Below the pieces are notes generated by a model, which saw nothing but the letters and a program-made list of their open reading frames with translations, searched no databases and had not been told where the DNA came from. DNA of 64,000 nt, from contig CAUUFZ010000001.1 in the NCBI GenBank assembly GCA_963544575.1, positions 140,590 through 204,589 on the forward strand, written 5' to 3'. This stretch comes from Nanosyncoccus sp963544575 (lineage in GTDB: Bacteria > Patescibacteriota > Saccharimonadia > Saccharimonadales > Saccharimonadaceae). Positions 42,119 to 49,578 of the stretch are shown here, piece after piece (position 1 is the stretch's first letter; the number at the start of each line of letters is the position of its first letter). A program made the translations under genes and the position numbers.

Positions 42119-43117
42119 TTATTCGTCAAGCTCGAACCACTCTTCCAGCTTAAAGTCCTTTCCGACTGCCGCCACCGCCAAAATCGGTGTAAAGTCGGCA
42201 TATTCCGGATGTGTCGCTAGGAATCCTGCTACCGCCAGATGCATTTTTTGCTGTTTTTTCTTATCAATAAAATCTAACCCCGCACCGAAATCACTACCTC
42301 CCCGGTATTTTACCTCTGTGAAGTAAAGTGCTTTATCCTTCTTGGAAATAATATCTACCTCAAATAATTTTGTTTTATAATTTCTCGCGACAATTTCATG
42401 ACCAGATGTCTCTAGGTAATCCACTACGACTTGTTCGCCCCGATCACCCAGCTGCTTGCTAGTAATCTTGTTTGCGATCATCTGCCCACCCTGGTCGCCC
42501 AGTTGTTTGGTGGTAATTTTATTTTCGGCAATTTCTCGCACCGGGCGAAAACTACGGCGATGTTCTGGGGTGAGACCGAATTCCTCCATGGCTTTTTGGT
42601 GCGCCGCCGTACCATAGCCGACGTGCTTGCCGAAGCCATATCCTGGATAAACTGCGTCTAATTCCGCCATATATTTATCTCGTTCCACTTTCGCGAGAAT
42701 ACTGGCGGCCGAAATTTCCTTGACTAGAAAATCGCCTTTCTTTAAAGTCGAGACATATTTTTCTAGCTTCGTCCCCACCAAAAAATTCATCGTCCCGTCG
42801 ATAATAATTTCCGAAAAGGGAACCTTGGTCTTTTGAATTTGCTCCACCGCTCGTCTAGTCGCGAGCCTCAAGGCCTCGCTCAGTCCCACCTCATCTATCT
42901 CCGCACTACTCACCCAACCAGCTGCAGTCGCCAAAGCCTTTTCTTTAATCAAAACATAAAGTTCTTCGCGACGTTTGGCGGATAATTTTTTCGAATCGGT
43001 CAGTTTTTCAATCCATTCTGCATTCTCGGAATTTTGCCAGTCGCCCAAAACACAGGCGCCAATCACCAGTGGCCCCGCATATGGACCGCGCCCCACTTCA
43101 TCAATTCCTAAAATCAT
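42119..43117 (-). CDS. rnhB: RNase HII fused to YraN (UPF0102) nuclease-like domain
   Basis: Residues 1-~200 are RNase HII (MILGIDEVGRGPYAGPLVIG, DSKKLSAKRREELY, EIIIDGTMNFL, ISAASILAKVERD), which removes RNA from RNA-DNA hybrids. Residues ~222-332 are a YraN/UPF0102 domain of the restriction-endonuclease-like fold (TSKQLGDRGEQVVVDYLETS, LFEVDIISKKDKALYFTEVK). At the junction, the first ~16 residues of YraN occur twice (TTKQLGDQGGQM and TSKQLGDRGEQV), coded by different synonymous codons. rnhB and yraN are often neighbours; a full fusion is unusual. Weak SD CTGGAGC. Confidence 0.92.
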   Translation of the reverse strand: MILGIDEVGRGPYAGPLVIGACVLGDWQNSENAEWIEKLTDSKKLSAKRREELYVLIKEKALATAAGWVSSAEIDEVGLSEALRLATRRAVEQIQKTKVPFSEIIIDGTMNFLVGTKLEKYVSTLKKGDFLVKEISAASILAKVERDKYMAELDAVYPGYGFGKHVGYGTAAHQKAMEEFGLTPEHRRSFRPVREIAENKITTKQLGDQGGQMIANKITSKQLGDRGEQVVVDYLETSGHEIVARNYKTKLFEVDIISKKDKALYFTEVKYRGGSDFGAGLDFIDKKKQQKMHLAVAGFLATHPEYADFTPILAVAAVGKDFKLEEWFELDE

Positions 43118-43207
43118 GGCTTAGCTCCAGATATATTTTTGCATTCTTAAAACCCCCGAATCACTTTGGTGACTATTTTGTTTTTACTTCCAAATGGACT
43201 TTAGAGA

Positions 43208-44206
43208 TTATTTACTAACATTGAAGCGAAATTCCACAATATCGCCGTCTTCCATCACGTAGGTCTTGCCTACGGTGGCGAGTTTTCCGGCGGCTTTCAC
43301 TGCTTGCTCGCTGCCTAGTGCTACTAGGTCATCATATTTCATCACATTCGCCGCGATAAAGCCTCTTTGGAAATCAGTATGAATCGTCCCGGCCGCCTCT
43401 GGTGCAGTCGCGCCCTTTTTGATGGTCCAAGCTCGCACTTCTTTCTTGCCAGCCGTCAGGAAAGATTGCAAACCCAAGGTGTCATAAGCGGCAATGATTA
43501 GCTCCGATAGGGCATCGTGGTCCACGCCGTAACTACTGAGAAAATCTTTCTTCTCTGCCAAGGTCATCCCCACCATTTCTTCTTCGAGTTTTGCATTCAC
43601 AAAAACCGCCTGATTCGGTGCCACTAAGGCACGCATCTCATTTTTCAGCTCTTCGTTAGTTAATTCACTTTCGTCCACATTGAACATGTAAATCACTGGC
43701 TTCTCGGTAAGGTATGGAATTTTTTCTTCCTGTTCCTTATTTTTCTTGCGCTTCGCTTCCACTTTTTCGCGAGTTTCGAGGTCGGCTAATTCCAGCTCGG
43801 TTTGAATAATTTCAATATCTTGCTTCGGGTTCACTTCCGCAGCCGTGTTCGAATCTTTCGAGACGTGCAAAATATCGTCGTTCTTAAAGACGCGTACCAC
43901 GTGGCAGATAATCTGGCATTCACGGATATGAGCGAGGAATTTATTGCCCAGGCCTTCACCTTTCGAGGCCCCTTCGACTAGCCCCGCAATATCGACAAAC
44001 TCCACGGTGGCCGGAATCACTTTTTCGGTTTCATACATTTTGGCCAAAACATCGAGGCGAGTATCTGGCACTGGCACAATCCCTACATTTGGTTCAATCG
44101 TGGCAAAAGGATAATTCGCCGCCAAAGCGTGCGCATTAGTTAAGGCATTAAAAAGCGTTGATTTTCCTACATTCGGTAGCCCCACAATTCCAATCTTCAA
44201 ATTCAA
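43208..44206 (-). CDS. ychF: Ribosome-binding ATPase YchF/Obg family
   Basis: Obg-like P-loop ATPase that binds 50S subunits. G1 KIGIVGLPNVGKSTLFNAL, G3 VDIAGLVEGASKGEGLGNKF, NVDESELTNEEL (G4 variant) and a C-terminal TGS domain ending YVMEDGDIVEFRFNVSK. The frame opens at TTG 44212, but the TTG at 44206 is eight bases from the AAGGAG and gives MNLKIGIVG as in the family, so I use that rare TTG start. Complete at 332 aa. Confidence 0.95.
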   Translation of the reverse strand: MNLKIGIVGLPNVGKSTLFNALTNAHALAANYPFATIEPNVGIVPVPDTRLDVLAKMYETEKVIPATVEFVDIAGLVEGASKGEGLGNKFLAHIRECQIICHVVRVFKNDDILHVSKDSNTAAEVNPKQDIEIIQTELELADLETREKVEAKRKKNKEQEEKIPYLTEKPVIYMFNVDESELTNEELKNEMRALVAPNQAVFVNAKLEEEMVGMTLAEKKDFLSSYGVDHDALSELIIAAYDTLGLQSFLTAGKKEVRAWTIKKGATAPEAAGTIHTDFQRGFIAANVMKYDDLVALGSEQAVKAAGKLATVGKTYVMEDGDIVEFRFNVSK

Positions 44207-44285
44207 AATCAATACTCCTTAAATTTATAGTTTCTTCTCTGTTAATTATAGCATGTAATAAAAATTAAAATAACGTAATCTAAAG

Positions 44286-44314
44286 TTGACAATTAATAGC
44301 TATTGGTGTAACAT
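44286..44314 (+). promoter_or_regulatory. Consensus promoter of small RNA candidate
   Basis: TTGACA (44286-44291), 17-base spacer, TGTAACAT (-10 at 44309-44314). One of the best -35/-10 pairs in the window, pointing to a stretch without a coding frame. Confidence 0.7.
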
Positions 44315-44320
44315 AAAAAC

Positions 44321-44375
44321 ATATTCGGGAATACCCGCCATCCCCTCATCCTTTATGGTTGAGGGCATATTTTTT
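44321..44375 (+). ncRNA. Candidate small RNA, about 55 nt
   Basis: Starts about seven bases after the -10, carries a short hairpin CGGG AATA CCCG (44326-44337), a C-rich single-stranded stretch, and a terminator hairpin CCCTCA/TGAGGG (44343-44365) with a T-run (44370-44375). The end overlaps the stop codon of the reverse PemK-like gene by two bases. No coding frame inside. Confidence 0.55.
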
Positions 44376-44763
44376 ACCGGTATAATTGTAGAAAAGCTTT
44401 CTTGACTATAGATAAATCAGATAGTGGTATTTGACCTATCTTAGAATGAAGCCTTGATACACTCATTACTCTTGCTTGACACAAAGCTGCATATTCATCT
44501 TTTGATAGGAAATTAAATTTAGCGTACCAGGATCCGCTTTTAATTTGTGAGGTTAATGGAATACCCATGAAGCCAAATTTACTAAGTTTACGCATTATTA
44601 AGACTGGTCGCGTAAAACGAACACTCTTCCCATTAATTTCTACTCCAACATTCTCTCCAAAACTACACCACCAGATTTCACCTTCCGTTATTCTAGGTAT
44701 CTTATTGTTGAAATGCAGTTTCTTTTTAAGACCAATCCATTCATCGAATAGTTTGTCTTTCAT
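44374..44763 (-). CDS. PemK/MazF-like endoribonuclease toxin, solitary
   Basis: 129 aa. The middle matches the PemK/MazF fold: ITEGEIWWCSFGENVGVE, FTRPVLIMRKLSKFGFMGIP, the basic strand YAKFNFL, CQARVMSVSRLHSKIGQI and a closing helix. MazF toxins cut mRNA at short sites; the catalytic Arg and Ser/Thr (VRFTRPVLI and PLTSQ region) are in place. No antitoxin gene flanks it: upstream is an inositol-phosphatase gene, downstream the small RNA candidate. Leaderless: TGTTATAAT ends seven bases before the ATG. It could also be a regulated RNase without partner. Confidence 0.75.
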   Translation of the reverse strand: MKDKLFDEWIGLKKKLHFNNKIPRITEGEIWWCSFGENVGVEINGKSVRFTRPVLIMRKLSKFGFMGIPLTSQIKSGSWYAKFNFLSKDEYAALCQARVMSVSRLHSKIGQIPLSDLSIVKKAFLQLYR

Positions 44764-44770
44764 AATTAGT

Positions 44771-44776
44771 ATTATA
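44771..44776 (-). promoter_or_regulatory. -10 box of pemK-like gene (leaderless)
   Basis: TGTTATAAT on the minus strand seven bases before the ATG. Confidence 0.65.
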
Positions 44777-44796
44777 ACACTAATCAGTAACAGAAG

Positions 44797-45498
44797 TTAC
44801 CTTGTTTCGTTTTTCAGAATCTCTAAAAACTCCTCATTCATCGCAGCCGCATGAAAACCAGGCTCGCTCTTCACTATCGCCCCGGCTTGCTTGGCTAAGA
44901 ATAATCCTGGTTCAAAGTCCCAAGGGTTTTCTGCTCGAAAACTCACCCCATGCATTCTTCCGGCTGCCAGAAACGCAAAAGCCACGCAGGCTGCCCCGAA
45001 TACGCGGTGAGTCGAACCGTATTTCTGCATTCTGGTCGCCGCCTCGATTACGTCTCCGCCAATCACCGCATAAAATGCATTTAGAACCGGCACTTCACGT
45101 ACCGAAATTTTCTCTCCATTCAGATAAGCGCCACTTTCATCGGCAAAATAAAATTCCTTCAGCGCCGGCATGTTGATTACGCTTGCGATTATCTCTCTGT
45201 TTTTACGGCAGGCCACCTGAATCCCCCAAAGTGGCAAACCATTCGCGAAATTTTTCGTCCCGTCAATCGGATCGATAATGAAGCAATTATCCGAGAGTTC
45301 ATTATCCGCATTAAATTCTTCACTAATAATTGCAAAATCCGGATATTCCGCCTGGATTTTTTCAATCAAAAATTTCTCCACCAGATAATCTGCGTCCGTC
45401 ACCAAATCCCCCTCGGATCCCTTGGCATAAACTGCAAAATCTTGTGACAATAACCCCTCGGCTTCGCGCACAATGCGCTGTATGAATTCGCCTTCCAT
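44797..45498 (-). CDS. Inositol monophosphatase family phosphatase
   Basis: Mg-dependent phosphomonoesterase of the SuhB/HisN/CysQ superfamily. Motifs FAIISEEFN, CFIIDPIDGTKNFANGLPLW (DPxDGTxN metal site) and ENPWDFEPGLFLAKQAGAIV (WD site) are complete. 233 aa, slightly short. Substrate may be inositol phosphate, histidinol phosphate, NADP or PAP; sequence alone does not tell. Leaderless: TGCTATAAT ends seven bases before the ATG. Divergent from the next gene with promoters inside 35 bases. Confidence 0.85.
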   Translation of the reverse strand: MEGEFIQRIVREAEGLLSQDFAVYAKGSEGDLVTDADYLVEKFLIEKIQAEYPDFAIISEEFNADNELSDNCFIIDPIDGTKNFANGLPLWGIQVACRKNREIIASVINMPALKEFYFADESGAYLNGEKISVREVPVLNAFYAVIGGDVIEAATRMQKYGSTHRVFGAACVAFAFLAAGRMHGVSFRAENPWDFEPGLFLAKQAGAIVKSEPGFHAAAMNEEFLEILKNETR

Positions 45499-45505
45499 AG
45501 TTATT

Positions 45506-45526
45506 ATTATAGCATTCTGTTATTAT
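45506..45526. promoter_or_regulatory. Divergent leaderless promoters
   Basis: Minus-strand TATAAT at 45506-45511 (seven bases from ATG 45498) and plus-strand TGTTATTAT with the hexamer at 45521-45526 (six bases from ATG 45533). Confidence 0.6.
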
Positions 45527-45532
45527 ATAACC

Positions 45533-46216
45533 ATGAACACTATCGATCCGGCCGTGCTTTCCAAATCTCAGCAGCAAATTCTTTATGTCGATCCGGCCGT
45601 GCTTTCCGATTTTCAGCGTCAAATCTTTCAACTCGAGCGTGATAATACTTCGGAATTAATTCATTTTGAACGGGGAACTACGCCGATTTTGCTTTCTGCC
45701 CCGCATACTGCAAATTTTCTTAAAGAAGATGGTAATTTTAAAATGCGTGAAGGCTACACTAAGGCCATTGTAAAATATCTGACGAAAAAAACCGGTGCCT
45801 TCCTCATGATTAAAGAAAATTCTGATGGTATTGATCCGAATAAACCAGAAATGGAAAAATATAAGCGCCGCCTTCTTGAAATTATTGAGCAATATCAAAT
45901 TCAACTCGTCTTAGATATTCATGGCGCCGCCTCGCATCATGATTTTGCAATCGAAATTGGCTCACTCGATGGCGTAAGTGCTAAGAATCAAACCATCGAA
46001 TCCTTAAAAACCGCTCTAAAAAATCAGGGAATTGCGTCAGTCTCCGAAAATAGCCCGTTTAAGGGCGGCGGTATCACCAAAACCGTCCATGGAAATACCA
46101 ATATTGAAGTTTTGCAGCTCGAAATTAACCGTAATTATCGTGACCTGACTCATCCAGAAAGGCTCTTTCACCTCTGTCAATCGCTCGAAAAATTCCTCAA
46201 AAGTTTTCCACAATAA
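45533..46216 (+). CDS. N-formylglutamate amidohydrolase-like hydrolase
   Basis: 227 aa. PILLSAPHTANFLKEDGNFK, then LVLDIHGAASHHDFAIEIGS and a C-terminal VLQLEINRNYRDLTHPERL match the zinc-dependent FGase (HutG/DUF2817) fold with its metal-binding SxPH, DxHG and E residues. No histidine pathway is visible, so it may act on another amide or peptide. Start at ATG 45533 fits the leaderless promoter. The first 30 residues hold a tandem repeat (IDPAVLSKSQQQIL and VDPAVLSDFQRQIF) coded by an almost identical 48-bp repeat. Confidence 0.7.
   Translation: MNTIDPAVLSKSQQQILYVDPAVLSDFQRQIFQLERDNTSELIHFERGTTPILLSAPHTANFLKEDGNFKMREGYTKAIVKYLTKKTGAFLMIKENSDGIDPNKPEMEKYKRRLLEIIEQYQIQLVLDIHGAASHHDFAIEIGSLDGVSAKNQTIESLKTALKNQGIASVSENSPFKGGGITKTVHGNTNIEVLQLEINRNYRDLTHPERLFHLCQSLEKFLKSFPQ
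45538..45632 (+). repeat. 48-bp tandem repeat inside the FGase-like gene
   Basis: TCGATCCGGCCGTGCTTTCC occurs at about 45541 and again about 48 bases later, in frame, giving two IDPAVLS/VDPAVLS copies at the N-terminus. Confidence 0.8.
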
Positions 46217-46243
46217 AATTCAATTAAATTCCCGTAAAATCTA

Positions 46244-46272
46244 TTGACGACTAAGCATTAGCATGATAAATT
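46244..46272 (+). promoter_or_regulatory. Promoter of WxL-like gene
   Basis: TTGACG, 17-base spacer, TGATAAATT (-10 at 46267-46272). Strong promoter-like pair with a ~60-nt leader and AAGGAAA SD. Confidence 0.7.
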
Positions 46273-46340
46273 AGTAATAACTTGAAGGTCAATACAAGTA
46301 AAAAACAAAAAAACTATTAATATTTAATAAAGGAAATATT

Positions 46341-46883
46341 ATGACAAAATATGCAAAAATCATGGCAACTTTCGGCGTCTTAGCTGGACTTGGTGTCGCT
46401 TCACTCCCACTAGCAACCTTTGCTGCTAACAACTCTGAAACCACCGTTAAGGTTACCGTTCAAGAAGGTATCTCTATCGCTAACGATAATGCTACCGCTG
46501 ATGCTGGTAACAAAACCCCAGGTGAAGCTGGTACTGCCACTTCTAACCTTACCGCTGCTACTAACAACGCTGCTGGTCTTAAGATTACCGTTAAAGATAA
46601 AGATGAAGACACTTCCCTCCGCGCTGCTGGTATCACCGGTTCTGTCGCTGGTGTAGACTTCATCCCAACCGCCGCTTCTGGTACCGGTTCTTGGAGCCTC
46701 AAGGGTGGTGATCTCGTAGCTGACACCGCTATGGTTAAGAATTCTGAAACCGCTCTCGTAGTTAAGAACACTACCGGCCCTTCAACTGAAGCTGTTGCTA
46801 TGACTTACCGCATCGAACCAGGTGCAGCACAACGCCAAGGTACCTACGAAGACGTTATCGTTTACACTGTTACCAAGAACTAA
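46341..46883 (+). CDS. Secreted WxL-like surface protein
   Basis: 180 aa with a signal peptide (residues 1-28, hydrophobic VLAGLGVASLPLATFA, cut before ANN). Mature part is beta-rich, Thr/Ala-rich, with one W-S-L motif (GTGSWSLKGGDL) and the closing AQRQGTYEDVIVYTVTKN that resembles the last strand of WxL domains. Codons are strongly biased to the host optimum (many GCT, ACC, AAG), suggesting very high expression. First gene of the surface locus, with its own terminator. In Firmicutes WxL domains bind cell wall; here a main surface-layer or adhesin role is inferred. Confidence 0.7.
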   Translation: MTKYAKIMATFGVLAGLGVASLPLATFAANNSETTVKVTVQEGISIANDNATADAGNKTPGEAGTATSNLTAATNNAAGLKITVKDKDEDTSLRAAGITGSVAGVDFIPTAASGTGSWSLKGGDLVADTAMVKNSETALVVKNTTGPSTEAVAMTYRIEPGAAQRQGTYEDVIVYTVTKN

Positions 46884-46903
46884 TTTCCTGTATTGACTGA
46901 TGA

Positions 46904-46935
46904 ATCAGCTCCTGAAAAGGAGCTGATTTTTATTT
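46904..46935 (+). terminator. Terminator of WxL-like gene
   Basis: TCAGCTCC TGAA AAGGAGCTGA hairpin followed by T-rich run. Confidence 0.85.
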
Positions 46936-46988
46936 GACATTATGGTAATGCTAAACTATACTAGATACAAATAAGTAGAGGAAAAAAT

Positions 46989-47537
46989 ATGAAACATATT
47001 GGGAAGGTAGTAGGCGTTCTTGGCGTCGCTTCTGCCTGTGGGTTAATGGCCTTGCCACTTAGTACTTTGGCTATTGAGAAAAAGAATAGTCTCGACGTCA
47101 ATGTCACCATCGCTTCTTTTCTTAATATCACGGCTGGTGCTAGTACGGTAGCAGATACGATTAATCCGGGTCAGGTTAAAAATCTCACTAATACCATTCG
47201 CGTGAAGACGAATAGTGTCACCGGTTACAATATTAATATTCGTGATAAGGATTCTAATACTAACCTTGTTCACGATACGACCACTACGAGTACTATTCCA
47301 GCTAAAAACGGAGCGCTCGACGGTTCTCAGGCTGGTTGGAATTACTCGGTTGGCGCCATTACGCATAAGGCTGTCACGGCCACTGATGCCTCGATTTTTA
47401 AGAACCTGAATACTGCCAAGCAGGTCATCGACGAAACTACTAATATAAATTATCACGTTGCTGCTACTGGATCTGAAATTCCAGGTAATTACCAAGATGT
47501 AGTAGTTCTCACCGTTTCAGAAAATCCGGGCACATAA
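46989..47537 (+). CDS. Second secreted WxL-like surface protein
   Basis: 182 aa; signal peptide to about residue 28 (GVASACGLMALPLSTLA). Same plan as the preceding protein: beta-rich mature part, one Trp in SQAGWNYSVGAI and the end strand PGNYQDVVVLTVSEN. The two are distant paralogues. Own promoter (TAAACTATACTAG region about 35 bases upstream) and SD-like GAGGAAAA. Probably cell-surface, perhaps held by the DUF916-like proteins that follow. Confidence 0.65.
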   Translation: MKHIGKVVGVLGVASACGLMALPLSTLAIEKKNSLDVNVTIASFLNITAGASTVADTINPGQVKNLTNTIRVKTNSVTGYNINIRDKDSNTNLVHDTTTTSTIPAKNGALDGSQAGWNYSVGAITHKAVTATDASIFKNLNTAKQVIDETTNINYHVAATGSEIPGNYQDVVVLTVSENPGT

Positions 47538-47571
47538 GCTAATTTTTCATTGAATTACGCTTTTGCTCGTG

Positions 47572-47577
47572 TATAAT
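47572..47577 (+). promoter_or_regulatory. -10 box of DUF916-like gene
   Basis: TTGAAT, 16-base spacer, TATAAT; SD AGGAGGT precedes ATG 47602. Confidence 0.65.
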
Positions 47578-47601
47578 AAATAGCATATAACTAGGAGGTA
47601 A

Positions 47602-48558
47602 ATGAAAAAACTTAAAGGTCTAATTTTCGGTATGGCAGTTGCCTTGCCACTCTTCTTCGGCATCGTACGTCCAGTCCACGCAGATAACGGTACCGAACGT
47701 CTTACCAATCACATGCAGGTCTCGCCTGCGTCTCAGCAGCTTGGTACTTTGAAGCCAGGTGAAACTAAACAGGGTACGTTCCGTGTCCAGAATATCGGCA
47801 CTAACGCCTTTGATTTTAAGGTCTATGCTGCACCATACTCAGTCAGCAATGAAAACTACGACCCAACTTTCGATGCATCATCCGACTACACCAAGATTTC
47901 TAACTGGTTTACTTTTAGTACTACCACTGGCCATCTTGATCCAAATTCGGAAACTACCATCGAATACACCGTGAAGGTTCCACAAAATGCTCCAGGTGGT
48001 GGCCAATATGCCTCTATTATGGTGGAGAACGCCTCCAGTGAAAATTCATCTAATACCATTCGCGAAGTCACCCGTATTGGTATGTTGATCTACTCTCATA
48101 TCGATGGCAAGATTAACCACTGTACTAAGATTTTGGAAAATAATCTTCCATTTATCCTCTTCAACCCACCAATTTCCGGTACCTCTCGTGTCGAAAACTG
48201 TGGTAACACCGACGAGGACGTTAAGTACGTTCTTCGTGTCTTCCCATTCTTCTCTAAGGAAGAGGTCTATACTAACGAAGAAAATCCTACCTACCGCACC
48301 ACTCTCCCTAATACTAAGCGCCTCAGCAAGGAAACTTGGGAAAAATCTCCAGGTATCGGTATCTTCTGGGTTGAGCAAGACATTACCTTTGGTAGCGCCC
48401 ACAATACCTCACGCAAGCTCGTGATTCTTTGTCCAATCTGGCTTATCGTGCTACTCGTTCTCTTTATCCTCTCAGTTATCTTCTGGCTCGTTTCCAAGAA
48501 ATATGAGAATAAAAAATCTAATACCAAGTCCGCATCTCGCGTCGAATCTGATTTCTAA
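47602..48558 (+). CDS. DUF916/WxLIP-like membrane-anchored protein 1
   Basis: 318 aa: signal peptide (residues 1-29, AVALPLFFGIVRPVHA), two Ig-like beta domains with FRVQNIGTNAFDFKVYAAPY and VPQNAPGGGQYASIMVENAS (the DUF916 pattern GGQYAxI), then a second domain with SRVENCGNTDEDVKYVLRV, a C-terminal membrane helix (LIVLLVLFILSVIFWLV) and basic tail. In Gram-positive WxL clusters such proteins bind WxL proteins and peptidoglycan. Nine bases before the next, homologous gene. Confidence 0.75.
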   Translation: MKKLKGLIFGMAVALPLFFGIVRPVHADNGTERLTNHMQVSPASQQLGTLKPGETKQGTFRVQNIGTNAFDFKVYAAPYSVSNENYDPTFDASSDYTKISNWFTFSTTTGHLDPNSETTIEYTVKVPQNAPGGGQYASIMVENASSENSSNTIREVTRIGMLIYSHIDGKINHCTKILENNLPFILFNPPISGTSRVENCGNTDEDVKYVLRVFPFFSKEEVYTNEENPTYRTTLPNTKRLSKETWEKSPGIGIFWVEQDITFGSAHNTSRKLVILCPIWLIVLLVLFILSVIFWLVSKKYENKKSNTKSASRVESDF

Positions 48559-48566
48559 AGGAGTAT

Positions 48567-49538
48567 TTGATGAAAAATAATTTTAAACGTGCCTTGACTC
48601 TAGCCCTCTTTGGGCTAGGTCTCTCCGGTTTCTTCGGTTTAGTAAAAACCTCTGCTACTTATGCCGACGAAAAACCAGCTGAAAAACCAAAAGTCCAAAT
48701 CCAAATTTCCCCAGTCAAAAACACCGTCTATCTCAAGGGTGGCGATGTCTCAGATTTTACTTTCAATGTCTCAAATATCGGTACTGATCCTTTCGATTTT
48801 AAGGTTTATGCCACTCCATATTCCGTTTCCAACGAAAAATACGAACTAAACTTCTCCAAGGAAAGTTCCCGTACTCAGATTACTCGCTGGACTACCTTTG
48901 AAGACGCTTCTGGTAAATACGTATCTGATGTGACCTATTCGGTCCAGCCAAACGAAACCAAGGTCGTGAAATATCGCGTCACGGTACCTCAAGATGTCCC
49001 AGCCGGTGGTCAATACGCCGTCATCTTCGCAGAAGCTATTCCAAAGGACGACCTCAATTCCACTGGTATTAAAACGGTTTCTCGCGTCGGCTTGACTCTC
49101 TACGGTAAAACTGAGGGTGAAACCAGGGAAGAAGCCAAAATTTCTAAATACCACCTCGATGGTTTCCGTGTATCTGGTAATATTCGCACCTCTGCCACCG
49201 TCGAAAATACTGGTAACACCGATTTTCGTTCCACTGTCAGTATGAAAGTTGAAAAACTCTTCGGCGGTTCTATTTTCGAAGACACCAAGGGCTTCGATGT
49301 GCTTCCAGATACCACCCGTGATGTTGATCTCGAATGGAAAGACAGTCCAGCCTTTGGTATTTATCGTATTACTTCCACGGTTTCTGCCGCCGGTAAAGAA
49401 GAAAAATCTACCAAGATTGTCTTAATTGTGCCTATCTTTGTTCTAATTATTCTGTTTATGCTATTGACAACGGCTGTGGTATGGTTTATCATCGTACTTA
49501 GAAAGCGTCGTGCTCAGAAATCTAAGTTAATTATTTAG
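48567..49538 (+). CDS. DUF916/WxLIP-like membrane-anchored protein 2
   Basis: 323 aa, paralogue of the preceding gene. Signal peptide to about residue 32 (SGFFGLVKTSATYA), DUF916-like domain with FNVSNIGTDPFDFKVYATPY and VPQDVPAGGQYAVIFAEAIP, second beta domain ATVENTGNTDFRSTVSMKVE, terminal membrane helix VPIFVLIILFMLLTTAVVWF and basic tail. AAAGGAG SD. Likely binds the WxL-like proteins together with its twin. Confidence 0.75.
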   Translation: MMKNNFKRALTLALFGLGLSGFFGLVKTSATYADEKPAEKPKVQIQISPVKNTVYLKGGDVSDFTFNVSNIGTDPFDFKVYATPYSVSNEKYELNFSKESSRTQITRWTTFEDASGKYVSDVTYSVQPNETKVVKYRVTVPQDVPAGGQYAVIFAEAIPKDDLNSTGIKTVSRVGLTLYGKTEGETREEAKISKYHLDGFRVSGNIRTSATVENTGNTDFRSTVSMKVEKLFGGSIFEDTKGFDVLPDTTRDVDLEWKDSPAFGIYRITSTVSAAGKEEKSTKIVLIVPIFVLIILFMLLTTAVVWFIIVLRKRRAQKSKLII

Positions 49539-49578
49539 ACCCTGGCACAGATAAAAATAAAAATAACAAAGGCGAAAA

